A stretch of 33,247 nt of DNA from Actinomycetota bacterium (GCA_902810695.1 CADDYV010000038.1:1-33247); one strand, 5' to 3'; positions 16,240-24,576 are shown, counted from the first letter of the stretch. The notes: generated from the sequence alone by a model not told the origin. Translations and numbers: made by a program.

Positions 16240-17298
16240 TTGATCCGGGTGATGGTCATCTTCGGCGGGCGGAGCGGGGAGCACGAGGTCTCTCTCGCCT
16301 CGGCCCAGGCGGTCCTGGAAGGTCTGCGCGGGCGCTACGAGGTCATCCCGGTAGGTATAACGCGCGAGGGACGCTGGCTCTTCGATGGAGACCCGATGCG
16401 GGAGCTGGAGGCGAGGTCCGGCAAGGCTCTAAATCCCGCAGCGGAAGAAGATTCCTCGCTCGTTCGGGCGGATGCGGCGGAGAAGCTGCCGGAGTCGCTG
16501 GCGGGTGGGGATGTCGTGTTCCCGGTACTGCACGGTCCCTACGGAGAGGACGGCAGGCTCCAGGGGCTTCTGGAGATGGCAGGTATTCCGTATGTGGGGT
16601 CCGGAGTCCTGGCGAGCGCGGTAGGCATGGACAAGGTGACGATGAAGAAGATCTTCGCCTACCACAACCTCCCGCAGGTGGAGTGGCTCGGAATGACCCG
16701 CACACAGTGGGAGCAGGACCGCGCCGGTCTGATCCGCAAGATAGAGGACTCTCTGGGCTATCCGTGTTTCGTCAAGCCTTCCAACCTCGGATCGAGCGTC
16801 GGGATCAGCAAGGCGGAAGATGCTTCAGGGCTGGAGGCCGCGCTGGATGCGGCGGCGAAGCTGGACCGGCGTCTGATCGTCGAGGCCGCCGCCGATGCGA
16901 GGGAGATAGAGGTTGCGGTGCTCGGAAACGAATTCCCTGAAGTCTCGGTGCCGGGTGAGATTCTGGTCTCCTCGAACGAGTTCTACGACTATGAAGCCAA
17001 GTACACCGAGGGAGAGAGTGAGCTCGTCGTCCCCGCCGACATACCGGAGAATATCGCCGCGGAGATAGAGAGCATAGCCCGCACCGCCTATACGGCCGTA
17101 GATGCCGCCGGGATGGCCCGGATAGACTTCTTCCTGGAGCGCGGCACGAACAGAGTGCTGCTAAACGAGATCAACACCATCCCCGGTTTCACGCCGATGA
17201 GCGTCTACGCCCGGCTGTGGGCCGCCAGCGGCCTCTCCTACGAAGGACTCCTGGACCGCCTCATCCAGCTCGCCCTCGAACGCCACGGTGCTTCCTAG
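16240..17298 (+). CDS. ddl: D-alanine--D-alanine ligase
   Basis: ATP-dependent ligation of two D-alanines for peptidoglycan precursors. The 352-residue ATP-grasp enzyme begins with VIFGGRSGEHEVSLASA (binding site of the first D-Ala), followed by FPVLHGPYGEDG, the ATP-grasp segment CFVKPSNLGSSVGISKA, and the metal site ARIDFFLE with LLNEINTIPGFTPMS near the C-terminus. All landmarks are intact. The start is TTG at 16240, 7 nt after GGGAG; the ATG at codon 5 would truncate the first strand. EFYDYEAKYTEGES suits the longer Ddl type, like VanA-related or B-type ligases with D-Ala specificity. The next gene overlaps its end by 11 nt. Confidence 0.96.
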   Translation: MIRVMVIFGGRSGEHEVSLASAQAVLEGLRGRYEVIPVGITREGRWLFDGDPMRELEARSGKALNPAAEEDSSLVRADAAEKLPESLAGGDVVFPVLHGPYGEDGRLQGLLEMAGIPYVGSGVLASAVGMDKVTMKKIFAYHNLPQVEWLGMTRTQWEQDRAGLIRKIEDSLGYPCFVKPSNLGSSVGISKAEDASGLEAALDAAAKLDRRLIVEAAADAREIEVAVLGNEFPEVSVPGEILVSSNEFYDYEAKYTEGESELVVPADIPENIAAEIESIARTAYTAVDAAGMARIDFFLERGTNRVLLNEINTIPGFTPMSVYARLWAASGLSYEGLLDRLIQLALERHGAS

Positions 17299-18286
17299 GC
17301 CGCCGCATATTAGAGAAGCCCTTCTACTAAAGAACAGCGCGGGACAGGCTGTTAAAGAAGCCAGCAAGCAAACCAGACAGGGCCTTCAGGGAGCCCAGAG
17401 CGTAGCCGAGAGTCTCCGCGAGTATGTGATCAGCCCCCAGTTCCTGGTAAAGGTCGTTTCCGCCGCAGCCGTGATAATCCTGGGCGTGCTCTCCTACCGT
17501 ATTCTGACGCGAGGCGTGCCCCGGATTCTGCGCTGGCGCTGGCACCGGGGCGGAGAGCCGGTAGACGCCGAGAGCGTAGCCCGGATCAAACGCCAGAACA
17601 CCGCCATAACGCTGGTCCGAAACGCCCTGCGGTACTCGATCTTCGCCGTGGTCGTGCTGCTCGTGGTGAGCATTTTTATCGGGAACCCGCTGCCCGCTAC
17701 TGCGGGCGCGACCGTGCTGGCGGCGATCCTGGGCTTCGGGGCGCAGAGCTTCTTGCGGGATGTTATCGCCGGCTTCTCCATCGTGTTCGAGGGCCAGTAC
17801 AGCGTCGGGGATTTCATCGAGGTCGCGCCGATGGGCGCCGCGGGCATCGTCGAGGAGTTCGGCCTCAGGACGACCAAGATCCGGACGCTCTCCGGGGAGC
17901 TGGTCTTCATCCCGAATGGCGCCATCACCGGCGTAACCAACTACGTCTCCGGCCAGCAGAGATTCACCGTAGAGGTGCAGCTTAAAGATGCCGAAGCCGT
18001 CTCAAGAGTGCTGGATTCGCTCGGGGAGTCGGCGAATCTCTACATAACCCCGCCGCACCTCATCAGCCGCGAAGACCACGACGGCAGAGTGCGGCTCAGG
18101 ATCCGGGCCGGGGTCCTGCCCTCGATGTCCTGGCTGGTAGAGGAGAATCTGACCGGGAGGATAAAAGCAGCGGCGGGCGAGGACTCTCTGGCGGCAGAAC
18201 CCCTGATCTACAAAGTGGATCGGTCGAGCCTGAACAGGATCCGGAGCCTCATCCCCGAGAGCAACGACGACCAGGAGCGCATCTAG
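17288..18286 (+). CDS. Small-conductance mechanosensitive channel (MscS family)
   Basis: A tension-gated membrane pore that releases solutes on hypo-osmotic shock. After a polar N-terminal stretch, two to three helices lie at about 54-75, 116-135 and 142-160. The last is the pore helix (ATVLAAILGFGAQSFLRDV, the Ala/Gly packing pattern of TM3), followed by the beta domain with VEEFGLRTTKIRTLSGELVFIPNG. At 332 residues it is a compact form. The GTG at 17288 overlaps the end of ddl; no Shine-Dalgarno is evident, so the start may lie further in. The stop codon overlaps that of the convergent cupin gene. Confidence 0.9.
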   Translation: MLPRPPHIREALLLKNSAGQAVKEASKQTRQGLQGAQSVAESLREYVISPQFLVKVVSAAAVIILGVLSYRILTRGVPRILRWRWHRGGEPVDAESVARIKRQNTAITLVRNALRYSIFAVVVLLVVSIFIGNPLPATAGATVLAAILGFGAQSFLRDVIAGFSIVFEGQYSVGDFIEVAPMGAAGIVEEFGLRTTKIRTLSGELVFIPNGAITGVTNYVSGQQRFTVEVQLKDAEAVSRVLDSLGESANLYITPPHLISREDHDGRVRLRIRAGVLPSMSWLVEENLTGRIKAAAGEDSLAAEPLIYKVDRSSLNRIRSLIPESNDDQERI

Positions 18287-18786
18287 GGAGAACCGCCTTC
18301 ACCGGAGTCTGCTTCCAGCGGCCCGAAGCTCCTGGCATCGGATGCTTCGTAGATTTCGACCTCCCGCCCGGTACGCAACATCCGCTTGCCCAGCCGCGGG
18401 AAGTCCGCTATTTCCACATCGAGATGTTCTCCACCCACGAGATAGACCAGATCTTCGTCGTACGGGTTGTGCAGGTGATGGGCCACAGAAGGGGTCGGGA
18501 AACCCATAAAATCTCCCGCGGTGACCTCGAACTCATCGCCGTCTATCTCCGCCACTCCGCGCCCGGAGATAATGTAGATCCACTCCTCTTCACGCTGGTG
18601 AGAGTGGTAGATAAAGGACTCTTTTCCTGCGGGGATGCGCAGCAGGCTTACGCCGGTTCGCGATAGCCCGACCAGCGCGCTCAGATGGGTGCCGATGATC
18701 TCCGAGTTCGGGTTCCACGGGTGCGAGAAGCTGGCCGCCGCATCAGCCACCTCGTTCGCCCTGATGAGAAACCTTCTCTGCGTCAC
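18283..18786 (-). CDS. Cupin-domain protein
   Basis: A 167-residue single-domain cupin. The first motif, FIYHSHQREEEWIYIISGRG, provides the His-x-His and Glu metal ligands; the second, GDFMGFPTPSVAHHLHNP, gives the last His. A metal-dependent enzyme or small-molecule sensor is possible; nothing identifies the substrate. The frame is open to 19128, but that extension overlaps the upstream Lon-N gene, so I chose GTG at 18786. It shares CTAG (18283-18286) with the stop of the convergent MscS gene. Likely transcribed with the Lon-N-domain gene 44 nt upstream. Confidence 0.82.
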   Translation of the reverse strand: MTQRRFLIRANEVADAAASFSHPWNPNSEIIGTHLSALVGLSRTGVSLLRIPAGKESFIYHSHQREEEWIYIISGRGVAEIDGDEFEVTAGDFMGFPTPSVAHHLHNPYDEDLVYLVGGEHLDVEIADFPRLGKRMLRTGREVEIYEASDARSFGPLEADSGEGGSP

Positions 18787-18830
18787 CTGAGGCCCCCTCT
18801 CCCTTCTGTAATGTGCAGGCTCGATGAGCT

Positions 18831-19478
18831 CTAGTTCTCCTCTCTCCCGTTTGGCTGCAGGCCCTTGCCCAGATATCCGTTCTTCTCCGCCCTCTGGCGA
18901 ATTTCCCGCTCGCGCTCCATCCTGACAGCCGCCCTGGAGAGAAGATCTCTTACCTTCTCCAGGCGCTCCTTCTCGGTAGGCAGCTCGAGGATCTGCTGCC
19001 TGACGTCCAGCTCGAACTCTATGCGACCCGCGATCGCGAACGAGAGGTTGCGGTATGGCGGCTTTATCTCGATGCCGACCGATCCCTCGGTCGCCGCCTC
19101 GACAACCCGCTCTAGCAACCCCACGCACTCCTCGGCCAGTTCCGTAACGTCTTCCTGCTCCGGCTCATCTTCGATGTACTCGATCTCACCCATGTAATAT
19201 GGCGCTCCGGTGAGGATATTGTTCAGCTTGAAGCGTCGCGAACCCTCTACCAGAATGTTCATCCGTCCATCCTCGTAACGCTCGATAAGCTCGACGATCC
19301 TGGCCGTACATCCCACCTCTCTCGTCCCGGACTCGTCGGAGAGCACCATCCCGAACTCTGTCCCGTTCTCCAGGCACTCGTTGATCATCTGCTTGTAACG
19401 TTCCTCGAAGATGTGGAGCGGCAACGGCGCTCCCGGCATCAATACTATATTGAGCGGAAAAAGGGGTATGTCAGACAA
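18831..19478 (-). CDS. Lon N-terminal (LAN) domain protein
   Basis: A 215-residue protein made of the substrate-binding N-terminal domain of Lon protease without its AAA+ or peptidase part. The start IPLFPLNIVLMPGAPLPLHIFEERY is diagnostic, followed by the six-stranded barrel with GCTARIVELIERYEDGRMNILVEGSRRF, and a helical C-terminal half. Such stand-alone proteins are widespread and poorly characterised; peptide or unfolded-protein binding is the likely activity. TTG start with AAGGAG 7 nt upstream. The charged coil at the end (MEREREIRQRAEKNG) resembles the coiled segment of Lon. Confidence 0.9.
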   Translation of the reverse strand: MSDIPLFPLNIVLMPGAPLPLHIFEERYKQMINECLENGTEFGMVLSDESGTREVGCTARIVELIERYEDGRMNILVEGSRRFKLNNILTGAPYYMGEIEYIEDEPEQEDVTELAEECVGLLERVVEAATEGSVGIEIKPPYRNLSFAIAGRIEFELDVRQQILELPTEKERLEKVRDLLSRAAVRMEREREIRQRAEKNGYLGKGLQPNGREEN

Positions 19479-19560
19479 CAGAAGCTCCTTCCATTCTCCT
19501 AGAGCTTAATTTTATAAACCGGTTAATCTCTCTGCAGAAAACAGTTGGAGCAAGACAGGT

Positions 19561-19588
19561 AAATAAGGAGATCCCGTGCGGGATCCCC
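19561..19588 (-). terminator. Candidate terminator of the cytochrome operon
   Basis: GATCCCG (19570-19576) and CGGGATC (19579-19585) form a perfect stem 32 nt after the last stop codon of the minus-strand operon; two outer G-C pairs extend it. On the minus strand CCTTATTT follows, so the T tract is weak. Confidence 0.4.
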
Positions 19589-19619
19589 TCTCCGAACTAC
19601 GGCAGGTGAGCCTATCCGG

Positions 19620-19745
19620 TTAGTCGTTCTTGCTGATCCAGTACGTAAACAACATCCCGCCACAGAAGAGGCACAGGATTATGAAAAAGCCGACGAATAT
19701 GTTGGCCGGGCCTTTCGTGCTAATGAGAAGAAGAGCTTGCTCCAC
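19620..19745 (-). CDS. 41-residue single-helix membrane protein, candidate small oxidase subunit
   Basis: A short reading frame at the end of the respiratory operon. It begins with GTG at 19745, preceded by AAGGGAG at a 9-nt spacing, overlaps the last 26 nt of the preceding bd-like gene in another frame, and ends with TAA at 19620. The protein has a short N-terminus (MEQALLLISTKGPAN), one helix from about 16 to 37 (IFVGFFIILCLFCGGMLFTYW), quoted as 21 residues in two pieces, and a polar end ISKND. Known bd oxidases carry tiny one-helix subunits such as CydX, CydS or CbdX encoded downstream; position, size and topology match. No sequence identity to CydX is claimed. Confidence 0.72.
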   Translation of the reverse strand: MEQALLLISTKGPANIFVGFFIILCLFCGGMLFTYWISKND

Positions 19746-21075
19746 CAGTGTGTACTCCCTTCTGCATGCTGTTACCAGCCGGGCAGGTGCTCGGCGTATA
19801 CTTCTGCTGCAACGTGATGCAACCGTTGATCAGATAACCTGGGTTGTTATTCAGGCGGCGGGCCGATTCGCGGGTAGATCCCATATCTATCATCGTGAGG
19901 ACCACCGTCACCGCGCATACCATCAAGAGGATCTGGCTCCACCTGCTCGCCCGGCCCCAGTGAAACCCTGTTGCCGAAGCCTTGAGGTAGAGCCCGATGA
20001 CGACGAACCCGATTATGGAGATCCCGATCAGGCCGATGTACTTCCAGGGATACATGGCCCCCAGCGGGAGCTGCCCGTTACCAAATACCAGCCCGAGTTG
20101 AGGCACTATGTTGCCGGTAAACGGGATGACGTTCAAAAACGAGAACAGCGCTGTGAAGCCCAGACACCCGACAACCAGCTTGCGTGTCCCTTCCATCGGC
20201 TTGACCGCAAACCTCAGCTTGTGGACGAAGTAGACCGTCGAGGCGATGCTCAAGATGGCGATGAGCACGACCAGCAGGTTGAAGTGCCAGGCCTGCTTGC
20301 CGAGCATGATCGTGTTGAACGCCTGCGGCGAGGCCTCCCGGATGCTCTTGAGATACCCGTACCCGATAACCGGTTGCGCGAGCATAAACCCGAAGCCCCA
20401 GATAAGCCCCCAGTGTCCCATCCAGTCGTAGTATTCCCGGTCTTCTTCGCTGGTGCTGTGCAGGAAGCGCCAGGCTCCCCAACCGGCTACCAGGAAGCCC
20501 ACGTAAGAGAAGTTTCCGACGAAGCGGTGCATGTTCAACGGTATGTTCGTCGGGTTCAGGAAGGTGCGGGCCACGTCGGTAACGGGGGCTTCGGCGGGCG
20601 TGAGCATGTAGGAGGCCACCGCGTCTATCATCGTCATCGCCATAAGCCCGAAGAAACCGGAGACGAATCCGAAGACTACGTGCAGCGTCTTGCGGTAGGC
20701 CAGCTTGTCCCAGACGTTGTACCAGGCGTAGACGATGATGATCTGGCCCAGGAACATGAAAGCCTCGACCAGAAACACCCAGAAGAAAGTGTTCTGCAAG
20801 TACGAGAAGAAGATCGGAAAGAGCGTAACCAGCGCCAGGACGAACGTGATCGCCAACGCCGCCCCGCTCGCGAACACGAGCACCACGAAGCGCGCGAGGT
20901 TGCGGGCGAACCTCTCGTAGCGCGGCTGCTTGGTTACCAGCCCCAGGTACTCGCTGGTGGCCGCTATGAGGACCGCCCCGATAATGAAGGTGGCAAACAG
21001 TATGTGCGTCTGGACGAGAGAGGCTATTACAACGTTCTTGCCGATTACCGGGACATGAAGGTTACCGATAGGCAT
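19720..21075 (-). CDS. Cytochrome bd subunit I-like protein (second CydA paralogue)
   Basis: An integral membrane protein of 451 residues and about nine to ten helices in the CydA family, which oxidises quinol and carries haem b and other haems. H24 (VQTHIL) fits the axial ligand equivalent to E. coli H19, and H183 (NMHRFVGNFS) that of H186. One acidic residue, E104 in FWVFLVEAF, sits in the region of the proton-channel glutamates. I see no GRQPW motif and no typical Q-loop. The C-terminus after the last helix has NNNPGYLING, CITLQQKYTPSTC and a Ser tail. No cydB follows. It is the last large gene of the operon, 10 nt after the cytochrome b C-terminal gene. Confidence 0.85.
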   Translation of the reverse strand: MPIGNLHVPVIGKNVVIASLVQTHILFATFIIGAVLIAATSEYLGLVTKQPRYERFARNLARFVVLVFASGAALAITFVLALVTLFPIFFSYLQNTFFWVFLVEAFMFLGQIIIVYAWYNVWDKLAYRKTLHVVFGFVSGFFGLMAMTMIDAVASYMLTPAEAPVTDVARTFLNPTNIPLNMHRFVGNFSYVGFLVAGWGAWRFLHSTSEEDREYYDWMGHWGLIWGFGFMLAQPVIGYGYLKSIREASPQAFNTIMLGKQAWHFNLLVVLIAILSIASTVYFVHKLRFAVKPMEGTRKLVVGCLGFTALFSFLNVIPFTGNIVPQLGLVFGNGQLPLGAMYPWKYIGLIGISIIGFVVIGLYLKASATGFHWGRASRWSQILLMVCAVTVVLTMIDMGSTRESARRLNNNPGYLINGCITLQQKYTPSTCPAGNSMQKGVHTGGASSSSH

Positions 21076-21085
21076 CCACTACCTC

Positions 21086-21571
21086 CTAGCCGCCCGAGGT
21101 GGGGAAGTTGATAACCCGGCTGATCCCCAACAACATGTTCAGAATTATCACCACCACCACCAGAAGCCCGACGGTGGTCGCAAAGGGGCGCTTCATCGGA
21201 CTGAACTCGGACCCCCGATCCAACCACGGCACCGCGAACAGAACGATGATGAAGATCGTCGGCACCACCACGGCCCCGAAGCTGATCAGGGCGTAGCCGG
21301 GGAAGAACATCAGCATCTGCTCGTAGAAGAAGAAGAACCACTCCGGCCTGGGTACGTAAGAGATGGTCGCGGTGTTGGCCGGCGCGGTGAGCGGAGCAGG
21401 AGAGACATAAGAGAGCACACAGGCAGCCACAAGCAGAAGCGTAGACACATACCCGTCTCTTAAGACCTGACCGGGGAAGAAGCCCATCGTCTCGTCCGGG
21501 CGGTCGAAGACATTCTCCTCGGTTATTACTTCTTCTTCAACCGGTTTGGCTTTACCTGGTGCTACTTCCAT
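21086..21571 (-). CDS. Cytochrome b C-terminal half (subunit IV-like)
   Basis: A 161-residue membrane protein with three helices (about 43-58, 92-115 and 133-152), the second half of a split cytochrome b as in b6f and many Gram-positive menaquinol complexes. The quinol-oxidation-site motif appears as RPEWFFFFYEQML, the PEWY signature with Phe in place of Tyr. The N-terminal 35 residues are polar and rich in Glu/Lys. The start is ATG with AAGAGGG directly upstream. The preceding b6 gene ends 78 nt before it, an unusually loose spacing for this operon. With cytochrome b6 and Rieske it forms the quinol-oxidising core. Confidence 0.9.
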   Translation of the reverse strand: MEVAPGKAKPVEEEVITEENVFDRPDETMGFFPGQVLRDGYVSTLLLVAACVLSYVSPAPLTAPANTATISYVPRPEWFFFFYEQMLMFFPGYALISFGAVVVPTIFIIVLFAVPWLDRGSEFSPMKRPFATTVGLLVVVVIILNMLLGISRVINFPTSGG

Positions 21572-21649
21572 CCCTCTTCAACCTCTCTCCCGCTGACCTC
21601 ATATATCAGAACGATAGCAATTTCTCTACCTCGTGTACGGTAAGAGATT

Positions 21650-22432
21650 TTACTCTCTCTCGATTTCTTCTCCTTCATCTGCCTCGTAGCGGGCGAATTC
21701 TTCGAGTTGCTGGCTCTCGCGCAGCTTCGTGAGCCGGTCGGTATACTCGAACTCCGCCCCAAACTCGCCGTGCCGCCTCAAGAGGTAGAGATGTATCCCG
21801 ATAAACGGCGCCAGCACCGCCGGGAGCAGCCACACGTGAATAGCGAAGAACCGGCTCAAAGTTGCCGGCCCGGCCACGTCCCCGCCGAGGAGGAAGTGGA
21901 TCACATACGGCCCGATGAACGGCGAGTACGAGCCGATCTTCATCCCTACCACAGAGGCCCAGAACCCATCCTGGTCCCAGCGCAGCAGATAGCCGGTGAA
22001 CGCGAGCCCGACCACCAGCAGCAGGAGGATCACGCCGATGACCCAGTTCATCTCCCGCGGCGCCTTGTAGGAGCCGCTGAAGAAGGTGCGCGCCATGTGC
22101 AACCCGATAACCGCCATCAGGAAGTTCGCCGACCAGTAGTGGATTCCGCGGATGAGGACGCCGAAGTAGACGCCGTGCATGATGTAGTAGACCGAATTCC
22201 ACGCGTGGTCGGTGGTCGGCACGTAGTAGAAGAGCAGGAGGATCCCGGTGATGAACTGCAAAACTATCAAAAAGAGCGTCGCGCTCCCTAAAGTGTAGAG
22301 CCACGCCCCCCTCTTCGGGACCGGCTCGTAGAGGAAGTGCTCCAGCATCGTGACAATGCCGGTCCTGTCCTCCATCCAGTCTACGAGGAACTTGCTGGCC
22401 TCCGAAGTCTGGGATCTAATCCTGCCTATCAC
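21650..22432 (-). CDS. b6-type cytochrome b (N-terminal half)
   Basis: The four-helix dihaem subunit of the quinol:acceptor complex. Haem ligands are H98 and H112 (13 residues between) and H199 and H214 (14 between); the 13/14 pattern is that of b6 rather than mitochondrial cytochrome b. GYLLRWDQ precedes the third helix. The position equivalent to the b6f cysteine that binds haem c(n) (FYCLGG) reads LYTLGS here, and the protein has no cysteine at all, so that extra haem is not expected. A charged 45-residue C-terminal extension ends in EGEEIERE. GTG start after GGAGGAG. It lies 14 nt after the Rieske gene. Confidence 0.93.
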   Translation of the reverse strand: MIGRIRSQTSEASKFLVDWMEDRTGIVTMLEHFLYEPVPKRGAWLYTLGSATLFLIVLQFITGILLLFYYVPTTDHAWNSVYYIMHGVYFGVLIRGIHYWSANFLMAVIGLHMARTFFSGSYKAPREMNWVIGVILLLLVVGLAFTGYLLRWDQDGFWASVVGMKIGSYSPFIGPYVIHFLLGGDVAGPATLSRFFAIHVWLLPAVLAPFIGIHLYLLRRHGEFGAEFEYTDRLTKLRESQQLEEFARYEADEGEEIERE

Positions 22433-22446
22433 CGCTCCTCCAAACT

Positions 22447-23157
22447 CTAGACCACAAACGGCCGCTGGAAGCCGTTCTTGGGACCGACGTTGGTGAAATG
22501 ATGCTTTACGTAGATGTTGCCGTCCTCGCGCACCTGGAACTCAAACTTGTACAGGCCCCGCGGCGGCGGGCCGCCCACCCAGTTGCCGTTGATGTCGTAG
22601 AGCCCGCCGTGGCAGGGGCAGAGGAAGAGGTTCTGGTTCGTCCGCCAGCGTACCGGGCACCCCAGGTGCGCGCAGGAGTTGCTCATGACGTTGAGCTTCG
22701 ACTCCGCTTCCTTGATCTGCTCCTTCGTCAGAGGCGTCTTGAAGCCCTTTTTGACGAACTCGGGCATCTGACTCTTGCCGATCTTGTCCGGCCCGACCCC
22801 GGTTGGCACATCCTTGATTACCGGCGCCGCCCACGAAGCGTAGATGGCGCTCCTGACGTCGAACCTGGAACTCTTGCCCACCCCGCTCTTCTTAGCAATC
22901 TTCTCGCTTCCGTACGCCTGGTTGATCTGGAAGTCAACCTCGAAATGTTGAGGCTCATTCTCCGGGATGTCCTTGATCGGGCCGAGCTTGTACCACTTCT
23001 GCGGTACGTTGGTCTCTTTCTTGACATCGTTCTGGATCACCGGCTGCAGAAGATACCCTATCGGGGGGATGGTCAGTATCGCCCCGACAATCGTCCCGAT
23101 CGCCCCAAACCCGAGAAAATCGCCCCTGGTCATGGGGTCTTTTTGTAGCTCTGCCAA
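22447..23157 (-). CDS. Rieske [2Fe-2S] protein
   Basis: The mobile iron-sulfur subunit of the bc-type complex. An N-terminal anchor lies at about 14-38 (GFGAIGTIVGAILTIPPIGY). Cluster ligands are C162 and H164 (SCAHLGC) and C180 and H183 (CPCHGG), with C167 and C182 placed for the usual disulfide; GPPPRGLYKFEF follows as the conserved Pro loop. About 70 residues between the anchor and the cluster domain include a Lys-rich section (KIAKKSGVGKS), longer than in b6f Rieske proteins. Start is TTG with AAGGA upstream; ATG at codon 9 is an alternative. It lies between the first CydA-like gene and cytochrome b6. Confidence 0.94.
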   Translation of the reverse strand: MAELQKDPMTRGDFLGFGAIGTIVGAILTIPPIGYLLQPVIQNDVKKETNVPQKWYKLGPIKDIPENEPQHFEVDFQINQAYGSEKIAKKSGVGKSSRFDVRSAIYASWAAPVIKDVPTGVGPDKIGKSQMPEFVKKGFKTPLTKEQIKEAESKLNVMSNSCAHLGCPVRWRTNQNLFLCPCHGGLYDINGNWVGGPPPRGLYKFEFQVREDGNIYVKHHFTNVGPKNGFQRPFVV

Positions 23158-23203
23158 CCTCTTCCGTCCTTTCTAGACGTCCCCTGGTCTTGGAAGCTAC
23201 CCC

Positions 23204-24565
23204 CTATCTGCCGAACCCGCTCGGCGGCGGACTGCTATTCACAGAATAGCCCGGTTGATTATATACCGTATACGGGTCCCGCGAATTGGACTTCATAAGC
23301 CCCATACTGAGCGCCGTCGTCGCCGCTATTACCCCCAGAGCCATGACCGTAACGCGGTACCACGTTCCCGGACTGCCGTAGAGGAAGCGCAACCGGCCCC
23401 GGAAATAGGCCACGAACGTTCCGAAGGTCGCAAACACCATTATCGCCATCGCGATATACCGCGCCCAGAACACCGGGAACTCCGCCACCGGAGAGATAGA
23501 GTATAGCCCGGCCACCGTCGCCAAAAGCCCGAAAATGCGTATCGCGGAACGCCCTCCCCGGTCCGGGTGCCTGGCAGCTCCGAGATACATCGCCAGGCTG
23601 GAGAGCACGAACAGCAAGACGACGAGTATCAGGTTGAAATACAACAGATGCGAGGTGAAGCTTCCGGCGTTGTGTCCCGTTCCCATGAGTCTGCTGAAGG
23701 CCCCGCCCCTCGCCTCGGGCGATACCGGGTGCGCCGGCGCCGAGCCTTTTAGCGCGTAGGCCATCAGGAACCCCATGAACGGCTGGAGCATGAGAAAGCC
23801 TACGCCCCATGTCAGCCCCACCGAGGAACTCCAGTCGTAGAACGCCTTGTCCTCATCGCTCTTGGAGCGCATGTACATGAAAGCCGCCCACGCCGCCACC
23901 GCGAAGGCCGGCCAGGAGAGGTTGGCGAAGGTCCGGTGCAGGACCATCTCCGTAAACATCGGGTTGAAGATCCCCTTGACGGCCGCGCTGAAGCTCGAGA
24001 TGTTGCCGGGTGTAAGCCGCGGAGTGTTGGAACCGCCGCCATCGGTCATGAACGTGTCTATGCCGGAGAGTACGACCATCCAGATCCAGATAAACAAGCC
24101 CATCCCAAAACCCATCGCGATGTGGCGCTTCTTGTGGAGCACCGTGTAGCGATCCCACTTGTAGTAGTAGGAGTACATCGCCCACAGCGCCAGTACCATC
24201 GATATCATGGCGATGATCGGGAAAAAGAAGAAGAAGTGGGTAAAAAGCGAGGTCGTAACCCTCGGATAGAAGCCAACCAGGAGCACCAGGAAGAGAACCG
24301 CGAAGGTGGCCCCGGTCGAGAAGGTCAGCACGTTGAAGCGCGCCATCGAGTGCGCCAGCCTGTCCATCCTCGGGCTGCCGGTGCGCGCTCCCCAGGCCTG
24401 CAGGACCGGCCCGGCGATGGCGAATCCCACGAAAAGCTCCGCGAAGAACATGTGGCTGAGCATCACGATGCCCGCAAACGCCCTGGTCCCTCCGGGAAAG
24501 CTGATCTTCGAGAGGTCTAGCTGTGCCAGGAAAAAGTGAAGGCTCAACAGGCTCGTGTAATCCAC
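23204..24565 (-). CDS. Cytochrome bd subunit I-like protein (first CydA paralogue)
   Basis: A 453-residue membrane protein of the CydA family and paralogue of the one at the other end of the operon. H38 (MLSHMFFAEL) and H210 (VLHRTFANLSW) occupy the two haem-ligand positions. The helix that holds the proton-channel glutamates in E. coli reads HFFFFFPIIAMISMVLALWAM, with no Glu at all, quoted in segments of one motif. GRQPW and a Q-loop are not seen. The end has YNQPGYSVNSS, like the NNPGYLING of its paralogue. GTG start with AGGAGGAG 5 nt before it, 11 nt after the stop of the upstream gene. It may have become an electron-transfer or structural subunit; this is inference. Confidence 0.83.
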   Translation of the reverse strand: MDYTSLLSLHFFLAQLDLSKISFPGGTRAFAGIVMLSHMFFAELFVGFAIAGPVLQAWGARTGSPRMDRLAHSMARFNVLTFSTGATFAVLFLVLLVGFYPRVTTSLFTHFFFFFPIIAMISMVLALWAMYSYYYKWDRYTVLHKKRHIAMGFGMGLFIWIWMVVLSGIDTFMTDGGGSNTPRLTPGNISSFSAAVKGIFNPMFTEMVLHRTFANLSWPAFAVAAWAAFMYMRSKSDEDKAFYDWSSSVGLTWGVGFLMLQPFMGFLMAYALKGSAPAHPVSPEARGGAFSRLMGTGHNAGSFTSHLLYFNLILVVLLFVLSSLAMYLGAARHPDRGGRSAIRIFGLLATVAGLYSISPVAEFPVFWARYIAMAIMVFATFGTFVAYFRGRLRFLYGSPGTWYRVTVMALGVIAATTALSMGLMKSNSRDPYTVYNQPGYSVNSSPPPSGFGR

Positions 24566-24576
24566 GCTAACTCCTC

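Noticed and set aside
19630-21111. 493-codon plus-strand frame opposite the CydA-like gene
   Set aside because: His/Arg/Asp-rich composition typical of the reverse strand of a membrane protein gene; the minus strand encodes a clear family.
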